Assembly (NCBI GenBank): GCA_964511875.1
Contig: CAZEHS010000025.1
Span: forward strand, 1 to 31,914
DNA: 31,914 nucleotides
Reading direction: 5' to 3'
DNA from: CAZEHS01 sp964511875
GTDB taxonomy: Bacteria > Bacillota > Clostridia > Peptostreptococcales > Acidaminobacteraceae
The position numbers and the translations under genes were made by a program. Position 1 is the stretch's first letter. Each line of letters begins with the position of its first letter. Shown here piece after piece: positions 15,699-23,549 of this stretch. The notes beneath the pieces were generated by a model, which made no database searches, had not been told where the DNA came from, and was given only the letters and a program-made list of their open reading frames with translations.

Positions 15699-17291
15699 AT
15701 GTTTAAATCGATGAAGTTATTCCATCAGGTTTTAGCGATCGTATTGATAACCTACATCGCAGCCTCTTCACTGTCCTTTTACTTCACTCAGGCTTACCTT
15801 CATGAATACTATCAGACGCTTGAGGATTCCTTGAAACAGGAGGTTCAGAGCGCCACCGAAAGACATCTATATTCAGAACAGGAGCGGCTTGGTACCTTGA
15901 CACAGGCACATGCATACTGGACTGACCTGATCAGCCGTTCCAACGCAAAGGATACGATCTGGATACATGAAAACGCGACTGCATATCTCCAGGAAAATTC
16001 AACCTACAGAGTCGGAGATGTGTATCTGAAGAATTACCTGAATTCCTATACCGATCAAATCGGCGAATTGCCGCGAAGCGTTTATCTGAAAATCGAAAGT
16101 CAGGTGAACATAGAGGACTTAACAGATCGATATTCAAGCTATCTGGTGACATACAACACAGATTCATACATACTGACCGCAGCTGCGTTAGCTGAGTCTG
16201 ACAGCAAAAACCCTTCAGGAATCTTCATCCTGGGATATAAGATCGACAAGGACACGGAGTCTCTTGTGAATGAGGTATTCTCATCCAGGGCCGATGTATC
16301 TGTCGCGTTGTTTCCCGGTGAAGGCAACAGGATCATCAGTATGGACAACGAACCTTTCAGGGGACTTCTGCGCGATAATTTGACAGTCTCCGTTACGGAC
16401 ATAAAACTCGTCGAAAGTGTATCAAGCAAGCTTGAAAAGCTGTTGTTATTCGTGTTCCTGATCAGCATTCCTGCCGTGCTGTTCATACTGCTGTTTCTGA
16501 ATAAAATATCTGCAAATGTAAGGGGCAGTGTTGAAATAATCAAGAATTTATCCTATCATGATTATTCGAAAAAAGTTGCACTGGAATCATCCGCCGAGCT
16601 TTATGAGCTATCCCAGTGCATTAATAACCTGTCCGAGGGGCTCAGGGATAAGGACCGGGAAATTGAACGGAAGTACCTTGAAATCATTTCGGTATTGGTC
16701 AAGACCCTCGAGGAAGTGGACATCTACACCAAGGGCCATTCCGAACGTGTTTCCCATTATGCAACGGACCTTGCCAGTGTCATCGGATACACGGATTTGG
16801 AATCGATACGAATCAGCGGACTTCTGCACGATATTGGAAAGGTCACCATTGATTCCGTTATTCTGAACAAGCCGGGGATGCTTACTACGGCTGAATTCAC
16901 AATTGTAAAACGACACCCGGAAATAGCGTGCAATATTCTTGATCTATCGGATGTATTCCAGTTTTCCAAGGATATTGTCAGACACCATCATGAAAAGTTT
17001 GACGGTTCCGGCTACCCCTGCGGTCTGATCGGGGAAAACATTCCTCTCGGTGCCAGAATCGTTGCCATTGCGGATGTATTCGATGCCCTGACCTCTGCCA
17101 GGTCCTATCGTGACCCCATGGAGCCGGAGGAAGCGCTGGCGATCATCATCGACGGTGCCGGCAATCACTTCGATCCGGAGCTAGTAAATGCATTCGCTAA
17201 AATCGCGCTCGACTCTTATGAAATGTGGTTCAGCATGAACCCGAGTGTTCAGATCGATGAAATTATCAAAGTGGATATGGATGTAATCTAA
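15699..17291 (+). CDS. Membrane-bound HD-GYP domain c-di-GMP phosphodiesterase
   Basis: This 530-residue protein has an N-terminal membrane helix (about residues 9-28), an extracytoplasmic sensor region (30-245) and a second helix (246-267). A HAMP-like linker with IIKNLSYHDYSKKV follows, then an HD-GYP domain (about 325-510). The HD pair (HDIGK) and the full HHEKFDGSGYP motif are present, with DVFDALTSARSYR further on, so all expected metal ligands are there. It probably senses an external or membrane signal and hydrolyses c-di-GMP. It has no GGDEF partner domain. It is monocistronic, with its own promoter and a terminator. Confidence 0.93.
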   Translation: MFKSMKLFHQVLAIVLITYIAASSLSFYFTQAYLHEYYQTLEDSLKQEVQSATERHLYSEQERLGTLTQAHAYWTDLISRSNAKDTIWIHENATAYLQENSTYRVGDVYLKNYLNSYTDQIGELPRSVYLKIESQVNIEDLTDRYSSYLVTYNTDSYILTAAALAESDSKNPSGIFILGYKIDKDTESLVNEVFSSRADVSVALFPGEGNRIISMDNEPFRGLLRDNLTVSVTDIKLVESVSSKLEKLLLFVFLISIPAVLFILLFLNKISANVRGSVEIIKNLSYHDYSKKVALESSAELYELSQCINNLSEGLRDKDREIERKYLEIISVLVKTLEEVDIYTKGHSERVSHYATDLASVIGYTDLESIRISGLLHDIGKVTIDSVILNKPGMLTTAEFTIVKRHPEIACNILDLSDVFQFSKDIVRHHHEKFDGSGYPCGLIGENIPLGARIVAIADVFDALTSARSYRDPMEPEEALAIIIDGAGNHFDPELVNAFAKIALDSYEMWFSMNPSVQIDEIIKVDMDVI

Positions 17292-17305
17292 TATAACTCA
17301 TAAAG

Positions 17306-17345
17306 CGGCCAAGTTCAGGGATTCCCAGGACTTTGGCCGTTTAGT
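17306..17345 (+). terminator. Terminator after the membrane HD-GYP gene
   Basis: CGGCCAA...TTTGGCCG forms an outer stem with an inner GGG-ATT-CCC hairpin, followed by TTTAGTCTTT. It lies about 15 bp after the stop. Confidence 0.65.
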
Positions 17346-17401
17346 CTTTATGAAGTCTCCTGATGGATTCGTTCATGGCAGGCCCTCCGTTCAATTAATA
17401 G

Positions 17402-17431
17402 TTGTCATGAAGACCGTATAAGCGTTATCAT
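17402..17431 (+). promoter_or_regulatory. Candidate promoter of the flavodoxin-like gene
   Basis: TTGTCA (17402-17407) and TATCAT (17426-17431) are separated by 18 bp, upstream of the start at 17499. Confidence 0.4.
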
Positions 17432-17498
17432 TTGAATTGACGGCGAAAGCGTTTGAAAATAAAGAATGAACCACTTGAATGAAGGGATACTGAAAAAC

Positions 17499-18149
17499 AT
17501 GAAAATCGTAAGCATAAACGGCTCGATGCAGCAGAAGGACGAAACAAAAACCCTTATAGATGCAGTTGTCTCTCAGGTTCGTATACATGTCACGGATGTG
17601 GTGCATCAGAGCCTGTCCGTTCGGGAACTCAACATCCTCCCCTGTGAAATGGTCTGTTCCAAGCACTGTGAAGAGTCTGAATTCACCTGTTGGTTAGAGG
17701 ATGATGTGAACATGATCCAAACCGCCATGGAGGCCGCTGATGTTGTGATTATAGGTGCTCCCCTCTATTTCAGAGCGCCTTCGGCAAAGTTCCACATGCT
17801 GGCTGAGCGCCTGATTTCTATATTTTATAACCGCGAAAGATCCGGAGGTATGGAAAATGTCCATTCACCGCTATATAATAAACCCTGTGTACTCATAGGT
17901 GTAGCTGAGCATACAAGTCCCAATCATGTGCTGGAATACCTGCAGGAATTCTGTCATGTGCTGAAAATGAGGCCCGTCATGCTGCCGCGCTTCCCTTACC
18001 TTGGAGTTGGTGCCAAGGGAGCTCTTGAAGCGGATCGAATGTTCCAGCCTCTCGAGAGGGCGCTGGACATGGGTGATGCAGTCTGGACCGCCATACACGA
18101 ACCTAACAGGCACAGGACGCCCGTCTTCACAAGTTTTGATGAAGCATGA
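17499..18149 (+). CDS. Flavodoxin-like NAD(P)H-dependent FMN reductase family protein
   Basis: This protein of about 216 residues begins with a flavodoxin-like first strand and phosphate loop (MKIVSINGSMQQKDET). Around residues 45-65 is a Cys-rich stretch (CEMVCSKHC...C) followed by an acidic DD, matching the position of the Cys motif in many clostridial FMN reductase or iron-sulfur flavoproteins. The spacing here (CX3CX3CX6C) is looser than usual. VVIIGAPLYFRAPSAKFHMLAERL (about 80-103) is the conserved flavin-site segment. I prefer ATG 17499, because the conserved fold begins there and AAGGGA lies upstream; ATG 17466 is possible. Substrate is unknown. Confidence 0.75.
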   Translation: MKIVSINGSMQQKDETKTLIDAVVSQVRIHVTDVVHQSLSVRELNILPCEMVCSKHCEESEFTCWLEDDVNMIQTAMEAADVVIIGAPLYFRAPSAKFHMLAERLISIFYNRERSGGMENVHSPLYNKPCVLIGVAEHTSPNHVLEYLQEFCHVLKMRPVMLPRFPYLGVGAKGALEADRMFQPLERALDMGDAVWTAIHEPNRHRTPVFTSFDEA

Positions 18150-18159
18150 AGCGATCCTT

Positions 18160-18260
18160 GGTTCAGGTGGAGTTTCTACTCCATCTGAACCTTAGTAGAG
18201 CGGATCCAGGGCCTCTACAGTTCTCTACTCCCGCTTTAGAAGCGGGAGTCTTAGAACTGT
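18160..18260 (+). other. Three-hairpin structured element before the apbE-like gene
   Basis: Hairpin 1 (18160-18191) has a 14-bp stem with one G-U pair and loop TTCT. Hairpin 2 (18195-18218) has arms GTAGAG/CTCTAC. Hairpin 3 (18217-18260) has an inner 10-bp stem ACTCCCGCTT/AAGCGGGAGT with loop TAG and an outer perfect 8-bp stem ACAGTTCT/AGAACTGT. There is no T run after any of them, so they are not standard terminators. The stem-TTTAG-stem shape resembles the right ends and guide RNAs of IS200/IS605 (TnpB) elements, but no transposase is nearby. A cis-acting leader of the apbE operon is the other possibility. Confidence 0.6.
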
Positions 18261-18299
18261 TAGGCATCGGATAAAAAGACCAGGAATAGAGGAGACACT

Positions 18300-19340
18300 T
18301 TGAATAAAAAACAAATAGGCCTTATGATCCTTTGTCTGTGCATTCTGTCGATCCTATCAGCAGGCTGCGATTCTCAGAAAAAGACGGCAGCCATGAAGGA
18401 AAAGGAAGAATTCATATTCGGCACCCTGGTGTCCCTGAAGCTTTATGAGCCTGTGGCGGATTCCGTTTTCCAGACGGTGTTTGATGATATGAGGGATGTG
18501 GAGAACCGGATGACGGTCAAAGGCGTAACGAGCGAACTCATTGCGGTCAACAAGGCGGCCGGCATCAATCCGGTGGTTGTTTCCGAGGATACTTATCATG
18601 TGATTGATACAGCGAAAAAGGTTGCTGAGGAATCAGCAGGAGCCTTCGATATCACGGTATATCCTGTTGTTGCATTGTGGGGAATTGGAACGGATCAGGC
18701 CCGCGTTCCATCTGAGAGCGAAATTGCTGCTGGGCTGAAACATGTCGGGTACAATGACCTGATTCTGGATCCTGACAAGCTAAGCGTTTTTCTGAAACGA
18801 CCCGGCATGGGTCTGGATCTGGGAGGTATTGCCAAGGGCTATGCTGCGGACCGGATATCTGAAAATCTAAGATCAATGGGTGTTGAAAGCGGAATCATCA
18901 ACCTTGGAGGGAATATCTTCGCCATGGGCTCAAAGGCCGATGGATCCGCCTGGAAGATAGGAATACAGAATCCAATGAGTGATAGGGGAGAATATATCGG
19001 CATTGCAGACGCAGTCAATCAGACTGTGGTCACTTCCGGAATCTATGAAAGATATTTTGAAAAGGACGGGAAGCGATACCATCACATCATGGACACAAAA
19101 ACAGGGTATCCTGCAGATAACGAACTTGCCGGGGTAAGCATCCTTGCCAAAAGCTCGATTGATGCAGATGCCCTCTCAACAACATGCTTTGTGCTAGGTA
19201 CGGAGAAGGCTTTGGAATTTGTAAAGGATATGCCTGACGTTGATGTTCTGTTCATTACAAAGGATAAGAAGATACGGATGACGCCGGGATTCAAGAAGGT
19301 GTTCAAGCTGACGGATACCAGCTTCACGGTGGTCGAGTGA
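18300..19340 (+). CDS. apbE: FAD:protein FMN transferase ApbE, lipoprotein
   Basis: This 346-residue protein starts at TTG 18300 with GAGGAG upstream. The signal peptide ends in a lipobox, LSAGC, with Cys23 as the lipidation site, so it acts outside the cytoplasmic membrane. It carries the ApbE motifs FGTLVSLKLY, GGIAKGYAADRI, IINLGGNIFAMG and GIQNP, and the metal/FAD site region HHIMDTKTGYPADN...SIDADALSTTCFVLG. ApbE covalently attaches FMN to Ser/Thr residues of extracytosolic redox proteins. It is followed by a NusG-domain-II protein and a Gx transporter, the partners seen in flavinylation and extracellular electron transfer loci. No substrate protein with an FMN-binding domain is encoded in the window. 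Confidence 0.93.
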   Translation: MNKKQIGLMILCLCILSILSAGCDSQKKTAAMKEKEEFIFGTLVSLKLYEPVADSVFQTVFDDMRDVENRMTVKGVTSELIAVNKAAGINPVVVSEDTYHVIDTAKKVAEESAGAFDITVYPVVALWGIGTDQARVPSESEIAAGLKHVGYNDLILDPDKLSVFLKRPGMGLDLGGIAKGYAADRISENLRSMGVESGIINLGGNIFAMGSKADGSAWKIGIQNPMSDRGEYIGIADAVNQTVVTSGIYERYFEKDGKRYHHIMDTKTGYPADNELAGVSILAKSSIDADALSTTCFVLGTEKALEFVKDMPDVDVLFITKDKKIRMTPGFKKVFKLTDTSFTVVE

Positions 19341-19392
19341 GTAATTAAAGCCAAAAAATATTTTGGGTATGTCTTACCTTCGGAGCCTCATA

Positions 19393-19767
19393 ATGAAAAA
19401 GAATGATATCCTGCTTGTCGGTATCCTTCTCCTGATTGTCGCGATCTGGTGGGGAGGCAGCTGGTGGGCAGGTCGTGGAGTTGTTGCATCTCAGGTGCTG
19501 ATCTGGCAGGATACGGTTCTTGTGGGCACCTACCAACTGAACGGGAATCAGAGTGTCATCCTGCCGATTGATTCAAATTACGGTCATAATAAGCTGATAA
19601 TTGAAAACGACTCGGTACGAATGCTGGAAGCTGACTGTCCCGATCAGGTCTGTGTTCATACGGGCCCCATCAGCAAGCCGGGCCAGACGATTGTCTGTCT
19701 GCCTAATCGGGTTGTTCTTGAAATCACCGGCAGCGGGGAGGTCCTCATCGATGATGTCTCCCAATAG
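19393..19767 (+). CDS. NusG domain II-containing membrane protein (EetA-like)
   Basis: This 124-residue protein has one N-terminal membrane helix (about residues 5-25) and a small extracytoplasmic beta domain. The domain has the NusG-II signature: a Cys pair in DCPDQVCVHTGPI, then GQTIVCLPNRVVLEI. ATG 19393 is chosen because CGGAG lies seven bases upstream; the longer frame from 19363 has no ribosome binding site. EetA of Firmicute extracellular electron transfer loci has this architecture and, like here, sits beside an ApbE-type enzyme and an EetB-type membrane protein. Its exact role in that pathway is not established. Its 3' end overlaps the next gene by 17 nt. Confidence 0.82.
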   Translation: MKKNDILLVGILLLIVAIWWGGSWWAGRGVVASQVLIWQDTVLVGTYQLNGNQSVILPIDSNYGHNKLIIENDSVRMLEADCPDQVCVHTGPISKPGQTIVCLPNRVVLEITGSGEVLIDDVSQ

Positions 19768-20287
19768 ACCGCTTTACCGGTCCAAGACCCATAAGATGGT
19801 CTTGATTGCATTGCTGACGGCTCTGGCTATAACACTGATGGCAGTTGAAAGGCTCATCCCCATATCCATTGCAGTGCCTGGAATCAAACTGGGTTTGGCA
19901 AATGTAGTTACACTGACCTCCCTTTATCTGCTGACATGGCGTGATTCGCTGACTATCGTCCTGCTCCGTGTCCTGTTGGGCTCCCTGATATTGGGCAGTT
20001 TTTCAGCATTCATGTTCAGTTTGGGAGGCGCACTCCTGGCATTTGCCGTTATGGCAATGCTGATAAGGTTCCTGCCGAAGGTGTTCAGCACTGTCGGCGT
20101 CAGTATCTCCGGTGCTGTGGCCCATAATATCGGTCAGTTGCTGGTTGCAGCAGCAGTCGTACAGAATATCAGGATCATCTCCTACGTCCCCGTCCTGCTC
20201 ATCGCCGCTATCGGTACAGGCCTGGCCACCGGCTATACCGTAACCCTGCTGCTGAAATATGTGAAGGTTCTCAAACAACACAACTAA
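19751..20287 (+). CDS. Gx transporter / heptaprenyl diphosphate synthase component I-like membrane protein (EetB-like)
   Basis: This is a 178-residue polytopic protein with five or six hydrophobic segments. It carries the family stretch PGIKLGLANVVTLTSLYLL and, later, GALLAFAVMAM and GAVAHNIGQLLVAAAVV, as in PF07456-type proteins. The start is ATG 19751, inside the preceding gene, with GGGGAGG nine bases upstream. Together with apbE and the NusG-II gene it forms a three-gene unit. Known relatives include EetB of Gram-positive electron transfer loci and proteins annotated in quinone side-chain synthesis. The molecular function is unproven. Confidence 0.82.
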   Translation: MMSPNRPLYRSKTHKMVLIALLTALAITLMAVERLIPISIAVPGIKLGLANVVTLTSLYLLTWRDSLTIVLLRVLLGSLILGSFSAFMFSLGGALLAFAVMAMLIRFLPKVFSTVGVSISGAVAHNIGQLLVAAAVVQNIRIISYVPVLLIAAIGTGLATGYTVTLLLKYVKVLKQHN

Positions 20288-20299
20288 TAGATAAAAGAC

Positions 20300-20393
20300 T
20301 TAGCCACAGTTGACACAGATGTCACGGATGATATCGTATCAACAATGAATATCATTGTATTCATCGATTTTCATCTGTGCCATCTGTGGCTAA
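20300..20393. repeat. 94-bp palindromic repeat element (CATCTGTG type)
   Basis: The two arms are TTAGCCACAG-N4-CACAGATG (20300-20321) and its near-exact inverted copy CATCTGTG-N4-CTGTGGCTAA (20372-20393). Inside lies a smaller hairpin, ACAATGA-ATA-TCATTGT. The arm sequence resembles a dispersed bacterial repeat that I recall from other genomes. The element fills the space between the Gx transporter gene and the S1 gene and has no T run. Confidence 0.75.
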
Positions 20394-20424
20394 ATGTTTT
20401 AATTAATCTAAAAGGAGCTGCGAT

Positions 20425-21579
20425 ATGGAAGATATGAAGGATTTTATGGCACAGATTGACGCCTCTATGGAGGGAATACAGCCGGGTGACCTGCTGGAGG
20501 GCAAGGTCATGTCAATCCAAGAGGATGCTGTAGTAGTGAACATAGGTTATATCAGCGATGGCATCATCCCAAGGGGCGATTTCACGAAGGATAGGAAGGT
20601 TTCGCTATCAGATTTCTGTGAGCTTGATGCCACCATTCAAGTGATTGTGGTTGAAGTGAAAGAATCGGAGGGGACTGTGATCCTTTCTGCAAGTAAGGCT
20701 GCCCAGCAGGTGGCCTGGTATGATTTCGGGCAATCCCTGGAACTTGGGAAAGTACTAATCGTAGAAGTGACTGAAGCGGTGAAGGGTGGAGTATCCGCCA
20801 CTTATAACGGTGTACGCGGTTTCATCCCGGCTTCCCGTCTGGGAGCCCGGTCCATTGGTGACCTTAGCGTCATGGTGGGCAAGTCCCTGCCGGTGAAAGT
20901 AATCGAGCTGGATCAGGGCAAGAACAAGGTTGTGTTCTCCGGCCGGGAATTGGCGGAAGCGGATCAGGCGATAATCAAGCATAAACTGATGGAAACCCTG
21001 GTCGAGGGGGAAAAACGAACAGGAACAGTCACGAAGCTCATGGATTTCGGTGCCTTTGTTGATATAGGCGGAGTTGAGGGTTTGATCCATATCAGTGATC
21101 TGAGCTATGAACGTGTGAAGCATCCATCCGATGTGCTGCGGCTCGGAGACACCGTGGAAGTTCAGGTTCAAAAGGTTGATATCCCAAAGAACCGTATTTC
21201 CTTAAGCCTTAAAGCAATCCAATCGGACCCATGGGTCGGAGCTGCAGGGTACTATGAGCCAGGAGACATCATCGAAGGGACCGTCGTTCGTCTGATGCCG
21301 TTCGGTGCTTTTGTAGAAATAGAGCCTGGAGTTGAAGGGCTGGTCCATATATCTGAAATCTCAAAGGAACGGATCAACCGCCCGGAAGATGCGGTAAAGG
21401 TGGGACAGGTTCTTGATGTGATGGTGCTGAAGGTTGAAGAAGCGGAGCGGCGGATGTCGCTCAGCATTCGTCAGGCTCAGGAGGAAGAGGGCTCGGACTA
21501 TGAGCTTCCGGAATCCGAAGGGGAAGCAATGACATCCCTTGGGGATCTGATTGCAGCCAAGCTTGGTAAATTGAAATAG
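20425..21579 (+). CDS. S1 RNA-binding domain protein (ribosomal protein S1 homologue)
   Basis: This 384-residue protein has four S1/OB domains, at about residues 18-90, 103-172, 188-260 and 275-348. The third and fourth have the strongest signatures (KLMDFGAFVDIGGVEGLIHISDLS and RLMPFGAFVEIEPGVEGLVHISEIS). Short Firmicute S1 homologues such as B. subtilis YpfD have this four-domain layout and lack the full six domains of E. coli S1. They bind mRNA and may help translation; the precise role differs between species. ATG 20425 has AAAGGAG upstream. A perfect terminator follows. Confidence 0.92.
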   Translation: MEDMKDFMAQIDASMEGIQPGDLLEGKVMSIQEDAVVVNIGYISDGIIPRGDFTKDRKVSLSDFCELDATIQVIVVEVKESEGTVILSASKAAQQVAWYDFGQSLELGKVLIVEVTEAVKGGVSATYNGVRGFIPASRLGARSIGDLSVMVGKSLPVKVIELDQGKNKVVFSGRELAEADQAIIKHKLMETLVEGEKRTGTVTKLMDFGAFVDIGGVEGLIHISDLSYERVKHPSDVLRLGDTVEVQVQKVDIPKNRISLSLKAIQSDPWVGAAGYYEPGDIIEGTVVRLMPFGAFVEIEPGVEGLVHISEISKERINRPEDAVKVGQVLDVMVLKVEEAERRMSLSIRQAQEEEGSDYELPESEGEAMTSLGDLIAAKLGKLK

Positions 21580-21661
21580 GTGAAATCACGACCGTTTGCC
21601 ACGGATAACAGGTCTGGACACGGAAGTGGCGATGGATCTTATGCCCGGATGATTTTAGTAC

Positions 21662-21706
21662 ACACAAAAAAAGAGAAATCCAATTTGGATTTCTCTTTTT
21701 TTGTGT
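21662..21706. terminator. Bidirectional terminator between convergent genes
   Basis: A 20-bp perfect inverted repeat with loop AATTT contains AGAGAAATCC/GGATTTCTCT, flanked by seven A on one side and seven T on the other. It should stop transcription from both the S1 gene and the opposite small gene. Confidence 0.95.
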
Positions 21707-21734
21707 ATCTGAGAGATTATTTCAGTTCCGGGGA

Positions 21735-22055
21735 CTACAGATGAATATGGGTCATTTCCGGTGGAGTACGGAGCCCTTCAACCCGGATCCTGTCTCTCAG
21801 CATATGGTGTTCCAGTTTCAGAGTGACCTCAGGTACGGTCTCAAGCCTTTTATCAAACCAAACGGTCACACCTTCGACGTCAAATTTGTCGAATTCAGCC
21901 GATTGTTTTTCTTCCGGTTGTTTGTAATTGATTACCGGGTAGATAAATTCCGTACAGTTTGCCCCGACACACTCGCGGTCGGCTAGAACAGTCAGCACAT
22001 TGTGTTTCTTGGCGCTTAAAAAGGTCTTGGCATCCTTTTCAAGATTGATAATCAT
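21735..22055 (-). CDS. HesB-like small protein, diverged Cys-containing relative of the selenoprotein at 28626
   Basis: This 106-residue protein has no confident family assignment by motif alone. It begins MIINLEKDAKTFLSAKKHNVLTV, has two cysteines (C29 and C34, CVGANC) and ends with GVTVWFDKRLETVPEV...RIRVEGL. The overall pattern (a short helix after an initial strand, then a Cys motif, then a late G[IV].[IV] strand, EVT..LE and I.V.G) matches the selenoprotein gene at 28626-28958. That protein belongs to a HesB-like CC/Se group. ATG 22055 is preferred, with AAGG about ten bases upstream; GTG 22064 is too close to that site. A role in sulfur, selenium or Fe-S metabolism is only inferred. Confidence 0.7.
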   Translation of the reverse strand: MIINLEKDAKTFLSAKKHNVLTVLADRECVGANCTEFIYPVINYKQPEEKQSAEFDKFDVEGVTVWFDKRLETVPEVTLKLEHHMLRDRIRVEGLRTPPEMTHIHL

Positions 22056-22169
22056 ATATTTCACATCCTTCCCTCAATGAATAGGCAACCCTTGTTGTCT
22101 CAGAATATATATACCCACTATTCATGTAATTATAGATTTTTCTATTTAATGATGTCATTATGAATCCAG

Positions 22170-23549
22170 TCACAGCTGGTATTTCTCAAGTTTTCTTTTC
22201 AGTGTGAATCGGCTTAATCCAAGAAGTTCAGAGGCCTTCGTCTGATTTGCACCAGTCTTTTTCATCGCTTCGATAATATACTGTTTTTCAATGCAATCCA
22301 TTTTTTCTTCCAGGGTCAGGCCTGTTAAATCATTGGTATCAGGACATGCAGGAATTTTTGTGATCGGAGTATCGATCCTGGCATTCTGGATATCCATGGG
22401 GAGATGATGCAGTTCGATCAGATCACCATCCATAAGAATCATCAATCGCTCGATTACGTTCTTGAGTTCCCTTATGTTGCCTGGCCAAGGGTAATCCATC
22501 AGTCTGCGCTCGACCCCGTCACCGAATCCTTTGATTGGTTTTTTGAACCGGGTGCTGTATTTTTCTATGAAGTACCGTGCGATTTCCAGCACATCGTTCT
22601 CCCGATCCCTCAGTGGAGGCAAATCTATCGGAACCACATTCACACGGTAATAGAGATCCTCTCTGAATTCCTTGTTCTTAACGGCTTCTTCAAGATTCTT
22701 ATTTGTTGCGGTGATGATCCGGATATCGACACTGATATCCTCCAAGCCTCCGATTCTCCTGAATTTCCTTTCCTCAAGGAAACGAAGAAGTTTTGCCTGT
22801 ACGTCCATGGGAATTTCACCTAATTCGTCCAAAAATACGGTTCCGCCATCCGCTATCTCAAAAAGACCTTTTTTCGTGGCAATGGCTCCTGTAAAAGCAT
22901 TCCGCTCAAATCCGAAGAGCTCGCTTTCTACCAATTGGGTGGGTATTGTGCAGCAGTTGATTCTGAGCATGGGAGAGTCCTTGCGGGCGCTGTTCATATG
23001 AATCGCTTCTGCAATAAGCTCCTTCCCTGTCCCTGTTTCTCCACGGATAAGTATTGTGACATTCTCATTTTTTGAGAGAATGCCGATTTTTTTATAGACT
23101 TCGTTCATTTTCGAGCAGTTGCCGACGATATTGTTGATGCTGGATTCTTTGTCTTTCTCCCAAATGAGTATCTTGGCTTTTAACCTTATGTTTTCGCAGG
23201 CCCTCGCCATGACAATCTTTATCTGTTCGAGATCAAAGGGCTTGTTGATATAGTCAAAAGCGCCTTTTTTAATTGCGGAAACCGCACTTTTGATATCACT
23301 GTACGCTGTCATGACGATTACTTCGATTTCAGGATCGATTTTCTTGATATCATCGATCAGTTCAATGCCGTTTTCGATACCGATACGCATATCCGTCAGG
23401 ACAATGTGAGGCTTGAAGGCTTGCACTTTCTTCAGCGCTTCAGTACGGTTTTGAGCGGTTACGGCATCATATCCGACATCAGAAAGACCAGCCTTAAGGG
23501 ACTTGCAGATCATTGCTTCATCATCAACTATCAGGATTTTCATTGTCAT
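22170..23549 (-). CDS. NtrC-family sigma-54-dependent response regulator
   Basis: This 459-residue protein has a receiver domain (1-120) with acidic pocket DDE and phospho-acceptor D53 (LTDMR). Its AAA+ domain (about 140-370) has Walker A GETGTGKE at 170-177, Walker B GGTVFLDE and WPGNIRELKN. A C-terminal Fis-type helix-turn-helix reads KASELLGLSRFTLKRKLEKY. The sigma-54 contact loop, normally GAFTGA, reads NAFTGA here, with Asn217 replacing the first Gly. ATG 23549 follows AGGAG and overlaps the kinase gene by 26 nt. It is the last gene of the operon with the small membrane protein, symporter and kinase. The divergent sigma-54 promoter at 27117 is its most likely target. Confidence 0.95.
   Translation of the reverse strand: MTMKILIVDDEAMICKSLKAGLSDVGYDAVTAQNRTEALKKVQAFKPHIVLTDMRIGIENGIELIDDIKKIDPEIEVIVMTAYSDIKSAVSAIKKGAFDYINKPFDLEQIKIVMARACENIRLKAKILIWEKDKESSINNIVGNCSKMNEVYKKIGILSKNENVTILIRGETGTGKELIAEAIHMNSARKDSPMLRINCCTIPTQLVESELFGFERNAFTGAIATKKGLFEIADGGTVFLDELGEIPMDVQAKLLRFLEERKFRRIGGLEDISVDIRIITATNKNLEEAVKNKEFREDLYYRVNVVPIDLPPLRDRENDVLEIARYFIEKYSTRFKKPIKGFGDGVERRLMDYPWPGNIRELKNVIERLMILMDGDLIELHHLPMDIQNARIDTPITKIPACPDTNDLTGLTLEEKMDCIEKQYIIEAMKKTGANQTKASELLGLSRFTLKRKLEKYQL

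Noticed and set aside
18160..18191. Rho-independent terminator of the flavodoxin-like gene
   Set aside because: The 14-bp stem is followed by CTTAGTAGAG, not a T run, and two further hairpins follow. It was treated as part of a structured element.
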